Assembly: GCF_000146065.2 (NCBI RefSeq)
Contig: NC_020449.1
Location: 310,001 to 374,000 of the forward strand
From: Candidatus Cloacimonas acidaminovorans str. Evry
GTDB lineage: Bacteria; Cloacimonadota; Cloacimonadia; Cloacimonadales; Cloacimonadaceae
Direction: 5' to 3'
Length of the DNA: 64,000 nucleotides
Shown here: positions 19,296 to 27,931 of the stretch, in pieces
Position numbering within the stretch: the stretch's first letter is position 1
Layout of the letters: each line of letters opens with the position of its first letter
Program-made: the position numbers and the translations under genes
The notes under the pieces: generated by a model
What the model saw: only the letters and a program-made list of their open reading frames with translations
What the model was told of the DNA's origin: nothing
Databases searched by the model: none

Positions 19296-20362
19296 ACAGA
19301 GTTATTGTTACCGGTGGAGCTGGTTTTATCGGTGCCAACTATTTACATACCCTTTTTGCAGACCCTTCTTTTACTGGTAAGATATTGAACATAGATAAAC
19401 TTACCTACGCAGGTAATTTGGAAAGCTTGCAGGATTTGGAAGCCAAGTATGGAAATTCGCGTTATTTCTTTGAGCAGGCAGATATCTGCGATGCACCAAA
19501 AATGAAAGAAATTATGCATCAGTTTCAACCGGATACAATTGTCCATTTTGCTGCCGAATCCCATGTGGATAGAAGTATTGACGGTCCTATGGAATTTGTC
19601 CAAACCAATTTAGTAGGAACGGCAACTTTGCTGAATTCCGCTTTGGAATACTATCGCACTTTGGATGAAGAAGCAAAAAAGCGCTTTCGCTTTCATAATG
19701 TATCTACGGATGAGGTTTTTGGTTCTTTAGGGGAAAACGGAATGTTTACAGAGGAAACACCTTACGATCCTTCTTCACCCTATTCGGCATCAAAAGCTGG
19801 TTCAGACCATTTAGTGCGTGCTTGGCAAAGAACTTTCGGACTGCCAATCACCATCTCCAATTGCTCCAATAACTACGGACCTTATCAATTTCCTGAAAAG
19901 CTGATTCCTTTAATGATTTTGAACTGCCTGGCTCATCAGCCCCTGCCTGTTTATGGGAAAGGAATTAATGTGCGGGACTGGCTTTTTGTTACAGACCATT
20001 GTGAAGCCATCAATATTATTATTCGGAAAGGAAAAGTAGGCGAGACATATAATATTGGCGGTCATAATGAAATGAAGAATATTGATATTGTTACCACTAT
20101 CTGCAAGATTTTGGATGAGATGGAGCCCTCAAAGAAACTGAAAAGCTATACGGAACTGATAACTTTTGTGCAAGATAGACCAGGTCACGATTTACGCTAT
20201 GCCATTGATGCCACTAAAATTGAAAAAGAACTTGGTTGGAAACCTGCCGAAACATTTGCCACAGGAATCAGAAAAACAGTTGCCTGGTATCTGGAAAACA
20301 AACAGTGGTGGCAAAATATTCAAAATAATAAATACCGTCAGGAACGCCTGGGAATTGGATAA
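19292..20362 (+). CDS. rfbB: dTDP-glucose 4,6-dehydratase
   Basis: A short-chain dehydrogenase-type enzyme that converts dTDP-glucose to dTDP-4-keto-6-deoxyglucose, the second step of dTDP-rhamnose synthesis. It shows the NAD motif GGAGFIGANY, HFAAESHVDRSI, STDEVFG and the catalytic YSASKAG. The 356-aa length is typical. It is fused by overlap to the parAB operon; rfbA, rfbC and rfbD are not in this window. Confidence 0.94.
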   Translation: MNRVIVTGGAGFIGANYLHTLFADPSFTGKILNIDKLTYAGNLESLQDLEAKYGNSRYFFEQADICDAPKMKEIMHQFQPDTIVHFAAESHVDRSIDGPMEFVQTNLVGTATLLNSALEYYRTLDEEAKKRFRFHNVSTDEVFGSLGENGMFTEETPYDPSSPYSASKAGSDHLVRAWQRTFGLPITISNCSNNYGPYQFPEKLIPLMILNCLAHQPLPVYGKGINVRDWLFVTDHCEAINIIIRKGKVGETYNIGGHNEMKNIDIVTTICKILDEMEPSKKLKSYTELITFVQDRPGHDLRYAIDATKIEKELGWKPAETFATGIRKTVAWYLENKQWWQNIQNNKYRQERLGIG

Positions 20363-20534
20363 AACAGGATGAACGAACTCCCTGTCGTTTCCTATAAGTT
20401 GACCGGGAGGTAAACCTTCTGGAAAGTCAATAGAGCCATATATTAGCAACCCGGATTTTTGCTGTTTTTTCTTTCTACTTGGTGTTCTCAGTGATTTCGG
20501 TGGTTTCGGTGTAAAAAATCCATAGAATAAATAG

Positions 20535-20563
20535 TTGCTATATACCGAAATTTTGGCTATTAT
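20535..20563 (+). promoter_or_regulatory. Promoter for the PepT-like/dap operon
   Basis: TTGCTA (20535-20540) and TATTAT (20558-20563) are spaced by 17 bases, 35 bases before the ATG at 20598. The preceding 20363-20534 is gene-free and carries a GGTGTTCTCAGTGATTTCGG word related to one near 29490. Confidence 0.5.
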
Positions 20564-20597
20564 ATATTTAGTAAGGAATGTATAAAAGGAAGTCCCA

Positions 20598-21722
20598 ATG
20601 AAAAACGATGTAGTAAGCTACTTTCTTGAGCTCGTCTCTATTGATAGCGAATCCGGTAACGAAAGAGCCATTGTGGATAAGCTAAAAAAGGATTTGGAAG
20701 AACTTGGTGCTATTGTAGAAGAAGATGACTGCGCCTCAAAAATTGAGGGTAACGCGGGTAATCTCTATGCCTATTTTCCCGGAACTATCAATAAAAAGCC
20801 AATCCTTCTTTGTGCTCATTGTGATACTGTAGTTCCCGGCAAAGACATTCAGCCAATTATGGAAAACGGTCGCATTTTTACGGATGGCACAACTATTTTA
20901 GGCGGAGATGATAAATCCGGCATTGCGGAAATCCTTATGGCTATTAAACAAATTAAGGAAAAGGGCATTGAGCATCCTCCCATTGAGGTTTTGATAACTG
21001 TCTCCGAAGAAATAGGGCTTTTGGGTGCCAGGAATTTTGATATTTCCAAGCTGCAAGCCGGTTTTGGTTATGCATTGGATACTCATCAGGTTGGGGAAGT
21101 GGTTATTGGAGCGCCTTCTCAAATTTCTTTCCAGATTAACTTTTATGGCAAGGAAGCGCATGCGGGTGTAGAACCTGAAAAAGGATTAAATGCCATTCGC
21201 CTGGCTGCAGAAGCAATTGCACTTATGCCTAATGGCAGAATTGATTTTGAAACTACTTGTAATCTCGGTATCATTAAAGGTGGAACAGCTACTAATATTG
21301 TTCCCGGGTTAGTAACTGTTGAAGGTGAAGTTCGCAGTCATAATAAGGGAAAACTGCAAAAGGTCTGTGAGGAGATTGAACAGGCAGTTATTTCTACTGT
21401 CCATAAATTTAATGCGAATGGAGCCAAAGCATCCTTTCATTTTGAACTGAAAAAGGAATACGAGGCATTTTTAATTGATCGTAATGCTCCGGTAGTAACC
21501 CTTGCAGAAAAAGCATTGCAGAATTTGCATCTTTCGGTAGACATCAAAGTTGGAGGTGGTGGAAGTGATGCTAATATTTTTAATGCCAACGGCTTGCCAA
21601 TGATTATTGTCGGCACCGGAATGAATAATGTGCATACTACGGAAGAAGATATTCTGGTGGATGAACTCTATAGAGGAACTGCTTTTATAGAAGAACTCAT
21701 CCATCTTTATGCGGAGGAATAA
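20598..21722 (+). CDS. M20 family metallopeptidase, PepT-like
   Basis: A 374-aa zinc peptidase of the M20 family, closest in pattern to PepT-like tripeptidases. Metal and catalytic motifs are AHCDTVVPG, GGDDKSGIA, the SEEIGLLGA glutamates and a GGGSDANIF segment near the C-terminus; the central dimerisation domain (KEAHAGVEPEKG) is intact. It would act on short peptides, in keeping with amino acid fermentation. The ribosome site is AAAGGAAG. The stop is one base before the dapB ATG. Confidence 0.85.
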   Translation: MKNDVVSYFLELVSIDSESGNERAIVDKLKKDLEELGAIVEEDDCASKIEGNAGNLYAYFPGTINKKPILLCAHCDTVVPGKDIQPIMENGRIFTDGTTILGGDDKSGIAEILMAIKQIKEKGIEHPPIEVLITVSEEIGLLGARNFDISKLQAGFGYALDTHQVGEVVIGAPSQISFQINFYGKEAHAGVEPEKGLNAIRLAAEAIALMPNGRIDFETTCNLGIIKGGTATNIVPGLVTVEGEVRSHNKGKLQKVCEEIEQAVISTVHKFNANGAKASFHFELKKEYEAFLIDRNAPVVTLAEKALQNLHLSVDIKVGGGGSDANIFNANGLPMIIVGTGMNNVHTTEEDILVDELYRGTAFIEELIHLYAEE

Positions 21723-22472
21723 ATGGCTGTTAAAATCTGTTTGTTAGGTTATGGCAAAATGGGAAAAATGCTTGCCGAATTGGCTTCTGATTTTGATTGC
21801 ACCGTTGTTTCTATGATAGACCCTAACCAAAAGGATTGCTACCAGGAAATAAGTGAGCAGTCCCTGCAAGATGCAGATGTTTGCATTGATTTCAGCCATC
21901 CCTCTGTAGTTCTGGAGAATATTCATAAAGTTCTTGCTCTCAAGAAAAATATGGTAGTTGGCACAACCGGTTGGTTGGAACACCTAAAAGAAATAAAACA
22001 GCAGGTTCAGCAAGCAGGAACAGGTTTTCTTTACGGAGCCAATTTTTCTATCGGAATGAATATCTTTAAGCGACTTGTAGCAGAAGCAACTAAGGCATTT
22101 GACCGTTTTCCGGAATTTGATGTTTACGGCTGGGAAATGCACCACAATCAAAAGGCGGATAGTCCTTCGGGAACTGCCATTGAACTTTCTAAAACTATTT
22201 TAACCAACAGCAGCAGGAAAAAAACCGCTCTTTTTGACCCTGCTTACCGTAAAATAGAACCTGAAGAATTACATTTTGCTTCACTTCGCGCCGGTTCTTT
22301 TCCCGGAACGCATATAATTGGTTTTGATAGTGCAACCGAAACCATAGAGCTTAGCCATTGTGTCCGTTCGCGTAGCACTTTTGCCTACGGAGCGTTACAG
22401 GCAGCAAAATGGATTAAAGACCGCAAGGGATTTTACAGTTTTGCGGAAATGGTAGAGGAAGTATTGTGCTGA
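21723..22472 (+). CDS. dapB: 4-hydroxy-tetrahydrodipicolinate reductase
   Basis: DapB reduces the cyclic product of DapA on the way to diaminopimelate and lysine. The NAD(P) motif GYGKMG lies near the N-terminus, with VVGTTGW, GANFSIGMN, the catalytic EMHHNQKADSPSGTA and a C-terminal SRSTFAYGAL. The length is 249 aa. It overlaps dapF by 7 bases; the two form a lysine/peptidoglycan pair. Confidence 0.95.
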   Translation: MAVKICLLGYGKMGKMLAELASDFDCTVVSMIDPNQKDCYQEISEQSLQDADVCIDFSHPSVVLENIHKVLALKKNMVVGTTGWLEHLKEIKQQVQQAGTGFLYGANFSIGMNIFKRLVAEATKAFDRFPEFDVYGWEMHHNQKADSPSGTAIELSKTILTNSSRKKTALFDPAYRKIEPEELHFASLRAGSFPGTHIIGFDSATETIELSHCVRSRSTFAYGALQAAKWIKDRKGFYSFAEMVEEVLC

Positions 22473-23254
22473 TTCCTTTTCTCAAAATGCACGCTCAAGG
22501 TAACGATTTTGTTATCCTGGACTACTTTGCTCCGGAGTCATTTGCTTTGGCAAAGCTGGATTTTTCTTCTGTAGCGGAAGAACTTTGTAAACCGCATTTT
22601 GGCATTGGAGCAGATGGATTGGTTTTACTTATGCCTAATGAATCCTGCGATGCGCAAATGTTTATTCACAATGCAGATGGCTCAACAGCTGAAATGTGCG
22701 GTTCTGCATTACGCTGTGTAACTTGGATTTTGCATCAAAAAACCGGAAAAAAGGAATTTAGAGTCCAAACCGAGGCGGGACTTAAAACCTGTTATGTAAA
22801 TGAGGATAACACTATAACCGTTAACCTGGGAATGCCTTCAATGCTGAAAAGTGCCTATCAGGTAATGGATTTTACCGGCGACTTGGTGGAAATTGGCAAT
22901 CAGCATTTTATTGTTTGGGTTAATTCTTTGAAAGATGATCCCCATCTTCAATACGGTTCTGCTATAGAACATCACAAGGGCTTTGCACAAACGGTAAATG
23001 TGCATTTTGCCGTTTTACTGAATAGAACAGCGGTAGCCATCAAAATCTGGGAAAAAGGTTGCGGAGCTACTCTGGCTTGTGGAACAGGTGCTTCCGCTAC
23101 AGTTTTTAGCGGTATTGCCAAGGGCTTATTAAATAATGAAGTTGAGGTCTTAATGCCAGGAGGAATAGTTAAAATCAATGCTTCCGCTAATGGCTATTTA
23201 CTAAGCGGAGAGGTCTGCCAGTCATTTCAGGGAGTTTACAATTGGAAAATTTAG
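22466..23254 (+). CDS. dapF: Diaminopimelate epimerase
   Basis: DapF interconverts LL- and meso-diaminopimelate by two cysteines. Both are present: C78 in EMCGSALRC and C205 in ACGTGAS, plus the N-terminal HAQGNDFVILD. The start is GTG at 22466 within the end of dapB, preceded by GAGGA. The family GNPHFVVF motif reads GNQHFIVWV here, a small divergence. The length is 262 aa. Confidence 0.94.
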   Translation: MLIPFLKMHAQGNDFVILDYFAPESFALAKLDFSSVAEELCKPHFGIGADGLVLLMPNESCDAQMFIHNADGSTAEMCGSALRCVTWILHQKTGKKEFRVQTEAGLKTCYVNEDNTITVNLGMPSMLKSAYQVMDFTGDLVEIGNQHFIVWVNSLKDDPHLQYGSAIEHHKGFAQTVNVHFAVLLNRTAVAIKIWEKGCGATLACGTGASATVFSGIAKGLLNNEVEVLMPGGIVKINASANGYLLSGEVCQSFQGVYNWKI

Positions 23255-23862
23255 GCAAGTATTTTCTGGAATTGCGTTTACAGCGTGAATACAGCTATCA
23301 GGATATCTGGAATGAACTGCGTATTCCGGAAAACCAGATAAAGGCAATTGAAGAAAATCGCTTTGCCGAACTTGGTCCCTATGGAGTTGCTAAAACATTG
23401 GTCTATAACTATGCCCGTTTTTTGGAAGCGGATGTGGATGCCGTAATGTATACTTTTTCCAGTTTAATGCCGGAAAGTGCCAAACCGGAATTCCAACCTG
23501 CAATTCCTGTGAAAGAAAAAAAGATTATGCTTTCCACCAACTTTATGTGGCTGATTGGCATTTTATTGATTATTATTATTCTCGGTTCCATTTTATGGTA
23601 TGCCTACAATCAAAATTGGCTGAAAATGCCCGATTTTTTTGCTTCTAAAAAACCCGATTCCACTGCCGTTATAATTAAAGAAGAAAAAGAAGAAACCAAA
23701 CCAGATACCTTGCGTCAACGCTTGCGTGCTATCAGTGAATCCATCCCTCAAACTAATAGTGTATCTTCTCCCAAATCCGAAACAAAAACTGTTCCACCGG
23801 ATACAACTGACTACATTGGCAATATTTTAGGCGATAGCCCAGTCAATGTGCCAATCCACTAA
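23242..23862 (+). CDS. RodZ-like helix-turn-helix membrane protein
   Basis: A 206-aa protein. Residues 4-68 resemble the HTH_25 domain of RodZ (LRLQREYSYQDIWNELRI, YGVAKTLVYNYARFLE). One transmembrane segment, WLIGILLIIIILGSILWYAY, lies near residues 96-115, and a Ser/Thr/Pro-rich C-terminal region without a clear domain follows. RodZ links MreB to the cell wall machinery. The start is TTG at 23242 with CAGGGAG upstream, overlapping dapF by 13 bases. The assignment is by domain order; the beta-sheet C-domain of Escherichia coli RodZ is not evident. Confidence 0.7.
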   Translation: MENLGKYFLELRLQREYSYQDIWNELRIPENQIKAIEENRFAELGPYGVAKTLVYNYARFLEADVDAVMYTFSSLMPESAKPEFQPAIPVKEKKIMLSTNFMWLIGILLIIIILGSILWYAYNQNWLKMPDFFASKKPDSTAVIIKEEKEETKPDTLRQRLRAISESIPQTNSVSSPKSETKTVPPDTTDYIGNILGDSPVNVPIH

Positions 23863-23880
23863 CCTTTTACCTCTGCCAAA

Positions 23881-24060
23881 AGCCCTGTCACAACTATAGC
23901 GATGGGTGTGTAAACCCCTCGGAAAATGAAAAATGTAGAATGTAGAATTAAAGAGGGTTGAGAAGGTTGAGAGGGTTGAGAAAGTTTAGAGGGTTGAGAT
24001 TTCATTAAAGCCCGGAGGGCGACACAACTATAGCGATGGGTGCGTAAGCCCCTCGTTAAA
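23881..24060 (-). repeat. Reverse GAGGGGCTTACGCC copies with decamer block
   Basis: Copies of the dispersed repeat on the minus strand lie at about 23881-23927 and 24010-24055. Between them is a minus-strand block of TCTCAACC decamers (23951-24000) and TACATTCTACATTTT words. The whole segment is an inverted, diverged copy of 11690-11840, about 12 kb away. It follows the RodZ-like gene. Confidence 0.82.
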
Positions 24061-24102
24061 ATGAAATCCCCGAGTTCCTTTTTTCACCATAGCTGGAAAA
24101 AT

Positions 24103-24725
24103 AAGCCCCTTAGGGCGACACAATGATGTAGATGGTGGCATAAGCCCCTCGGAAAATTCACGATTTAATCGGCGGGAGGTTTTGACTTACAATTTTCACC
24201 TACCTTTAAGGTAACTACACCCTGCAATCATTTTTAACATATAAACGCAGTTTCATTGGTCTCCAAACCGAAAAATTGAGAGTTAAAAACAGAAACAAAA
24301 TAGTTGTGTATGAATTCCTACTTTTTTGCGTTATGCAGCGGATGAGATTCCCATATCATTCCCATATCGCGATATGGGAATGATATGGGAGTCATATTGG
24401 AGTTTTATTGAAATAATTTTGGGATTTCTTTGGGAATGATATTTGTTCCGTTTGCTAATAGCAAGCTGTGATTTGATTTAGCCAGTTCTTTCAGAAAAGA
24501 AAGAATGTGCCGACCCGTTTTTAAATAATGTTTTGTTTTGACTCACAATTTCTCAGATTTATTAACCAGTTGCAGATTGGTTGAAAGTGAGAAAAGAATG
24601 TGGGGTGTGGGAACATTGAAGGCAGGTGAAAATTGTAAGTTAAAACTTTCCACCGATTAAATCGTTAATTTTTCGAGGGGCTTACGCCACCTTCTACATC
24701 ATTGTGTCGCCCTGACGGGCTTTTG
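24103..24725. repeat. Inverted-repeat composite element enclosing array C
   Basis: The left end 24103-24209 and right end 24618-24725 are inverted copies of each other over about 105 bases, with roughly a dozen differences. Each end contains a GAGGGGCTTACGCC copy and a shared AGGTGAAAATTGTAAGT word. The about 410-base interior contains no gene but holds the perfect 42-base palindrome at 24349-24390. No transposase or obvious target duplication was seen. A diverged relative is at 54174-54716. Confidence 0.75.
24349..24400. repeat. 11-bp-phased dyad array C with 42-bp perfect palindrome
   Basis: CCCATATC at 24350 and 24361 is mirrored by GATATGGG at 24371 and 24382, and a weaker CATATTGG follows at 24393; steps on each side are 11 bases. 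Positions 24349-24390 are a perfect palindrome with the dyad between 24369 and 24370 (CG|CG). It has the same geometry as array A but an unrelated core word. It lies in the convergent gap between the RodZ-like gene and the pyridoxal kinase gene. Confidence 0.93.
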
Positions 24726-24772
24726 GAAAAGGGAAGGATAAAAGGAAAAAGGAACTCAGGGCTTACATTTTT

Positions 24773-24920
24773 CGAGGGGCTTACGCCACCATCGCTATCA
24801 TTGTGTCGCCCTGACGGGCTTTTGGAAAAGGTAAGGATAAAAGGAAAAAGGAACTCAGGGCTTACATTTTTCGAGGGGCTTACGCCACCATCGCTATCAT
24901 TGTGTCGCCCTACGGGCTTT
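24773..24920 (+). repeat. 99-bp tandem units with GAGGGGCTTACGCC copies
   Basis: Copies at 24674 (the right end of the composite element), 24773 and 24872 are exactly 99 bases apart. The intervening TTTTGGAAAAGG / AAAGGAACTCAGGGC segments are nearly identical. Each copy ends in GCCC-loop-GGGC-TTTT. The decamer-like TCTCAACC words follow to 25030. Open frames across this stretch only reflect 99 being divisible by three. Confidence 0.88.
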
Positions 24921-25060
24921 AAGGTATCTAAACCTGCTAAACCTTCTCAACCTATTGCTATTTTAGCTACCCTGATATCAATATTTGAGCTTTAAGGTAT
25001 CTCAACCCTCTAAACCTTCTAAACCCTTTTCTCTTTTCTCTTTGTAGAAAAGAAACACGG

Positions 25061-25912
25061 TTACTCTTTGTGAGAATAGAAGAGGTGGGGGTCTTTTTTT
25101 AAGGCAGAAATAAGGTCAATGCCTGTTTTACGATCCTGCACAACAGGGATGCTAATTGTTATTGCCTCCTGCAAAAAGGCGATAGTTCCTTCTATTGATT
25201 GAACAATATCACAGCCATTTAAGATACCGGCTAAAAGCAATGCAGAAAAGCAATCACCTGCTCCTGGGAAAATTACGGGGGCATAGTTACATTCAAATTC
25301 CCGGAAAAAATTGTTTTTAGCAGCAAAAAAGGCAACCGAGGAAAAATTTCCTTGAGAATTCGGGGCACTGGTTATAACTATATTTTGAGGTCCTAAAGCG
25401 GCTAATTTTTTACAGCATTCATATACTTGGACGGTTTTTAAGTCCTTCCCATTTTTATAACCGCTTAAAAAAATTGCTTCTGTCCAATTGGGAGTAATAA
25501 TATGACTGATTGAAACAAGAGAACGCATTGCCTCTACCATTTCCCAAGTGTAACAACTATATAATTTTCCCTCATCTGCTAAAACGGGGTCAACTAAAAC
25601 GATTCCCTCTTTTTTAAGCAGAGAAGGCAGATTTTCAAGTAAGAGATATACTTGAGCAGGAGAGCCCAAAAAACCTGTATAAACTGCATCAAAGCTAAGC
25701 TGAAGTTCTTTCCAATGCGTTAGGGATTTTTTTAAAAGCTCGCTATTATCCTGCAGAATATAATCAGGATAATCGGTATTGGCAGAAAGTAAAGCACTGG
25801 GCATAGCGGTAACTTCAATTCCCATCCTGTTCATAATAGGGATAATTGCCATTAAGGAAGTGTTACCAAAACCGGAAAGATCGTGAATTGCTAAAACCTT
25901 GGGATGGGGCAT
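25061..25912 (-). CDS. Pyridoxal/pyridoxamine kinase family protein
   Basis: A 283-aa ribokinase-fold kinase of the PdxK/PdxY group, which phosphorylates B6 vitamers. The N-terminal HDLSGFGNTSL, the TGFLGSPAQV segment, VDPVLADEGKLY and the anion-hole motif PGAGDCFSALL are visible. Its start lies two bases after the phosphoesterase stop, so it is the downstream member of a two-gene unit. Its substrate could also be hydroxymethylpyrimidine, but the opening motif favours pyridoxal or pyridoxamine. Confidence 0.83.
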   Translation of the reverse strand: MPHPKVLAIHDLSGFGNTSLMAIIPIMNRMGIEVTAMPSALLSANTDYPDYILQDNSELLKKSLTHWKELQLSFDAVYTGFLGSPAQVYLLLENLPSLLKKEGIVLVDPVLADEGKLYSCYTWEMVEAMRSLVSISHIITPNWTEAIFLSGYKNGKDLKTVQVYECCKKLAALGPQNIVITSAPNSQGNFSSVAFFAAKNNFFREFECNYAPVIFPGAGDCFSALLLAGILNGCDIVQSIEGTIAFLQEAITISIPVVQDRKTGIDLISALKKDPHLFYSHKE

Positions 25913-25913
25913 A

Positions 25914-26741
25914 TTACATTCCGTTTATAGTAAAGCTATCTATAAGCTCATTATCTAAGTTAAAGACCTTAAAGATAATGGACTTATCTTCTCGCTCTCC
26001 AATAAGATAGTGATGGGTTTTTACGAAGACCAAAGAATAGGGATTTTCGTGAACCTTTTCCCTTAAAGGAGCTCCTCCACCGCCGGTAACAATGTAGGTT
26101 ATACCTTTAAATTCGGAACGCTCGTAATTATGATCATGAGCGCTAAAAACGGCTTTTACGGATGTATTTTGCAATAATTCCGGCAAAAAAAACTGTAAAC
26201 CAAGCTCGTCATTATGCTCTCCGGAAGAAAAAACCGGATGATGTAAAATAAGCAGTGAAGGAATATCTTCTTTAAGCTGTTTTTGCAGCCAGCTAAATTG
26301 TTCGGAACCCGGGGAAAGGTCTAAAACACTATCCAGAATGATAAAACGGATGCCATCCTGAAAAACAGTGTAATAAGAACTGCCGTTTAAATAAGGAAAA
26401 TTCTGCAGAAATAAAGTAAGGTCTTTTTCGTGATTGCCTCGTGCCGGAAAAAAACGGGCAGATTGAGAGATGGGAGAAATAATCTGCAAAAAATTGTCAT
26501 ACTCTTTTTGCGTTTTGCCTGAACTGTTCAAATCCCCCGTATGAAAAACTGCCTCGGGCTTGCGGAATACGATTTGTTGAACAATTTGCTGATGAATTTT
26601 TGGATTACTGCGTGTATCTCCATAAATGGCAAAACGGGCATCCAAACCTACAACTAAAAAAGTTAAAAGAAAAGTTATAAGAAGAGATATAGGTAAATTC
26701 AGTTTGAAAATAGAGAGAGGGGAATTTCTCTGTTTAATCAT
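25914..26741 (-). CDS. Exported metallophosphoesterase
   Basis: A calcineurin-like phosphoesterase. All metal motifs are present: GDTRSN, HTGDLN, RGNHEKD, LHHPVFSSGEHN and FSAHDHNYER, which places it near purple acid phosphatase-like enzymes. The ATG at 26741 is chosen because AAGGAGATAAC lies just upstream; it gives an N-terminal signal anchor (ISLLITFLLTFLVVG). A start at 26792 would add 17 residues with no ribosome site. Phosphoester substrates are unknown; the location is periplasmic or membrane-anchored. Confidence 0.8.
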   Translation of the reverse strand: MIKQRNSPLSIFKLNLPISLLITFLLTFLVVGLDARFAIYGDTRSNPKIHQQIVQQIVFRKPEAVFHTGDLNSSGKTQKEYDNFLQIISPISQSARFFPARGNHEKDLTLFLQNFPYLNGSSYYTVFQDGIRFIILDSVLDLSPGSEQFSWLQKQLKEDIPSLLILHHPVFSSGEHNDELGLQFFLPELLQNTSVKAVFSAHDHNYERSEFKGITYIVTGGGGAPLREKVHENPYSLVFVKTHHYLIGEREDKSIIFKVFNLDNELIDSFTINGM

Positions 26742-26884
26742 CGTTATCTCCTTGTGAGAATAAAATAATTGCTTTTTTCTTCCCTCTTTCATTAAGCATC
26801 CTTGTTATTCCTGTGAAATCAGAAATCTGTATGTTCAATCATAAAACGATATACATTATTTGTGCAGTATAATTCGGCAATCCT

Positions 26885-27538
26885 TTAGCTAATAGTTGCA
26901 GCAAGCAATTTTTCATATTCTTTCTGGAATTCCTGGAGGTCAATCCAGGCAGGTTTTTTCCATTCCTGATTTCTTAACAAAGCTGAAGGATGGTAGGTTA
27001 CAAAAGCAGGAATATCCATAAAATAATGAATTTTTCCTCTATGCCAGCCAAGAGTATTATTATTATTTAGCAAGGTCTGCGCTGCCACCAAACCTAAAAT
27101 TAATAGTATTTTAGGTTGAATAATTTGAATCTGTTCCAATAAATAGGGTAAACAAGCTTTTCTTTCCTCGGATTCGGGATTTCGGTTTCCCGGAGGACGA
27201 CATTTTACAATATTGGTAATATAAACATCACTGCGTTGCAGATTAATAGCAGAGAGCATTTTTTCCAAAAGCTGACCTGCAGCACCCACAAAAGGTCTTC
27301 CTGTAATGTCTTCCTGTTCGCCGGGACCTTCTCCAATCAACATTGCAATGGCATTAGGATTTCCTTCCCCGTAAACAAATTTACGGCGTGAATTATGCAG
27401 AGGGCATTTTGTGCAGGTAGAATATTGTTTTTGCAGTTCGGTTAATTTCTTTTGTTTATCGCTTGGGGGATAATAAAGTTCCTTGATACCGCTGTTTTTT
27501 AAGAATTCCAGATATTGGCGCAAAGCATTTACAGACAT
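26885..27538 (-). CDS. Type-4 (iron-sulfur) uracil-DNA glycosylase
   Basis: It removes uracil from deaminated DNA. Four cysteines for a 4Fe-4S cluster are at residues 42, 45, 113 and 129 (CTKCPLH, CRPPGNRNP). The catalytic motif GEGPGEQED and GRPFVGAAGQLLEKML follow, and the C-terminal HPSALLR loop is intact. The length is 217 aa, standard for the family. It begins three bases after the omega-like gene and shares that operon. Confidence 0.92.
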   Translation of the reverse strand: MSVNALRQYLEFLKNSGIKELYYPPSDKQKKLTELQKQYSTCTKCPLHNSRRKFVYGEGNPNAIAMLIGEGPGEQEDITGRPFVGAAGQLLEKMLSAINLQRSDVYITNIVKCRPPGNRNPESEERKACLPYLLEQIQIIQPKILLILGLVAAQTLLNNNNTLGWHRGKIHYFMDIPAFVTYHPSALLRNQEWKKPAWIDLQEFQKEYEKLLAATIS

Positions 27539-27541
27539 AAT

Positions 27542-27931
27542 TTAACTTTCGTCGTTGTCTTCGTTATCTTCATCATAGAATTCTTCTTCTTCCTCTTCTT
27601 CCTCTTCATAATCTTCGGTTCCGGTAAGCTCTTCAATGAACTTTTTAGAATCATCAATTGTTTCTTCCGCTTCTTCTTCCGCGCCTTCTTCTTCCTGGAA
27701 AGGACTTTCCTGTGCTTCTGCAAGCTCTGCTTCAGCAAGTTCGGTAATATAATCCGGTACTTCATTTTCAGCTACATGGTTCATAGCCATAATGGTAATT
27801 TTATCTTGAAATTTTTGTTTCACATAAGTTGGAAGCTGAAGTAAGCGGTATGCTTCCAATTGAGCTAAAAGACAGAACAAATAGTTCATATCCGCTTTTT
27901 CCAGAAAGTTCTCAAGTTTTTCGTTAATCAT
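27542..27931 (-). CDS. Putative RNA polymerase omega-like protein with acidic tail
   Basis: This 129-aa protein lies directly after gmk, the usual position of rpoZ, and its first 70 residues (FLEKADMNYLFCLLAQLEAYRLL) loosely fit the helical omega pattern, although the normal RxxxL/AAKRA signature is not clear. From about residue 70 it is dominated by Glu and Asp (with a run of nine Glu). The ATG at 27931 has AGGAG 8 bases upstream and overlaps the gmk end by 8 bases. An omega function is inferred from position and size; it may be another small acidic protein. Confidence 0.5.
   Translation of the reverse strand: MINEKLENFLEKADMNYLFCLLAQLEAYRLLQLPTYVKQKFQDKITIMAMNHVAENEVPDYITELAEAELAEAQESPFQEEEGAEEEAEETIDDSKKFIEELTGTEDYEEEEEEEEEFYDEDNEDNDES

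Noticed and set aside
24674-24920. CRISPR-like regular repeats
   Set aside because: Repeat units are too long, the segments between them are themselves nearly identical, and no cas gene is present.
24702-24995. A 97-codon open frame with repeated peptides
   Set aside because: The 99-bp period keeps the frame open; the same DNA repeat is non-coding in other frames and strands elsewhere.
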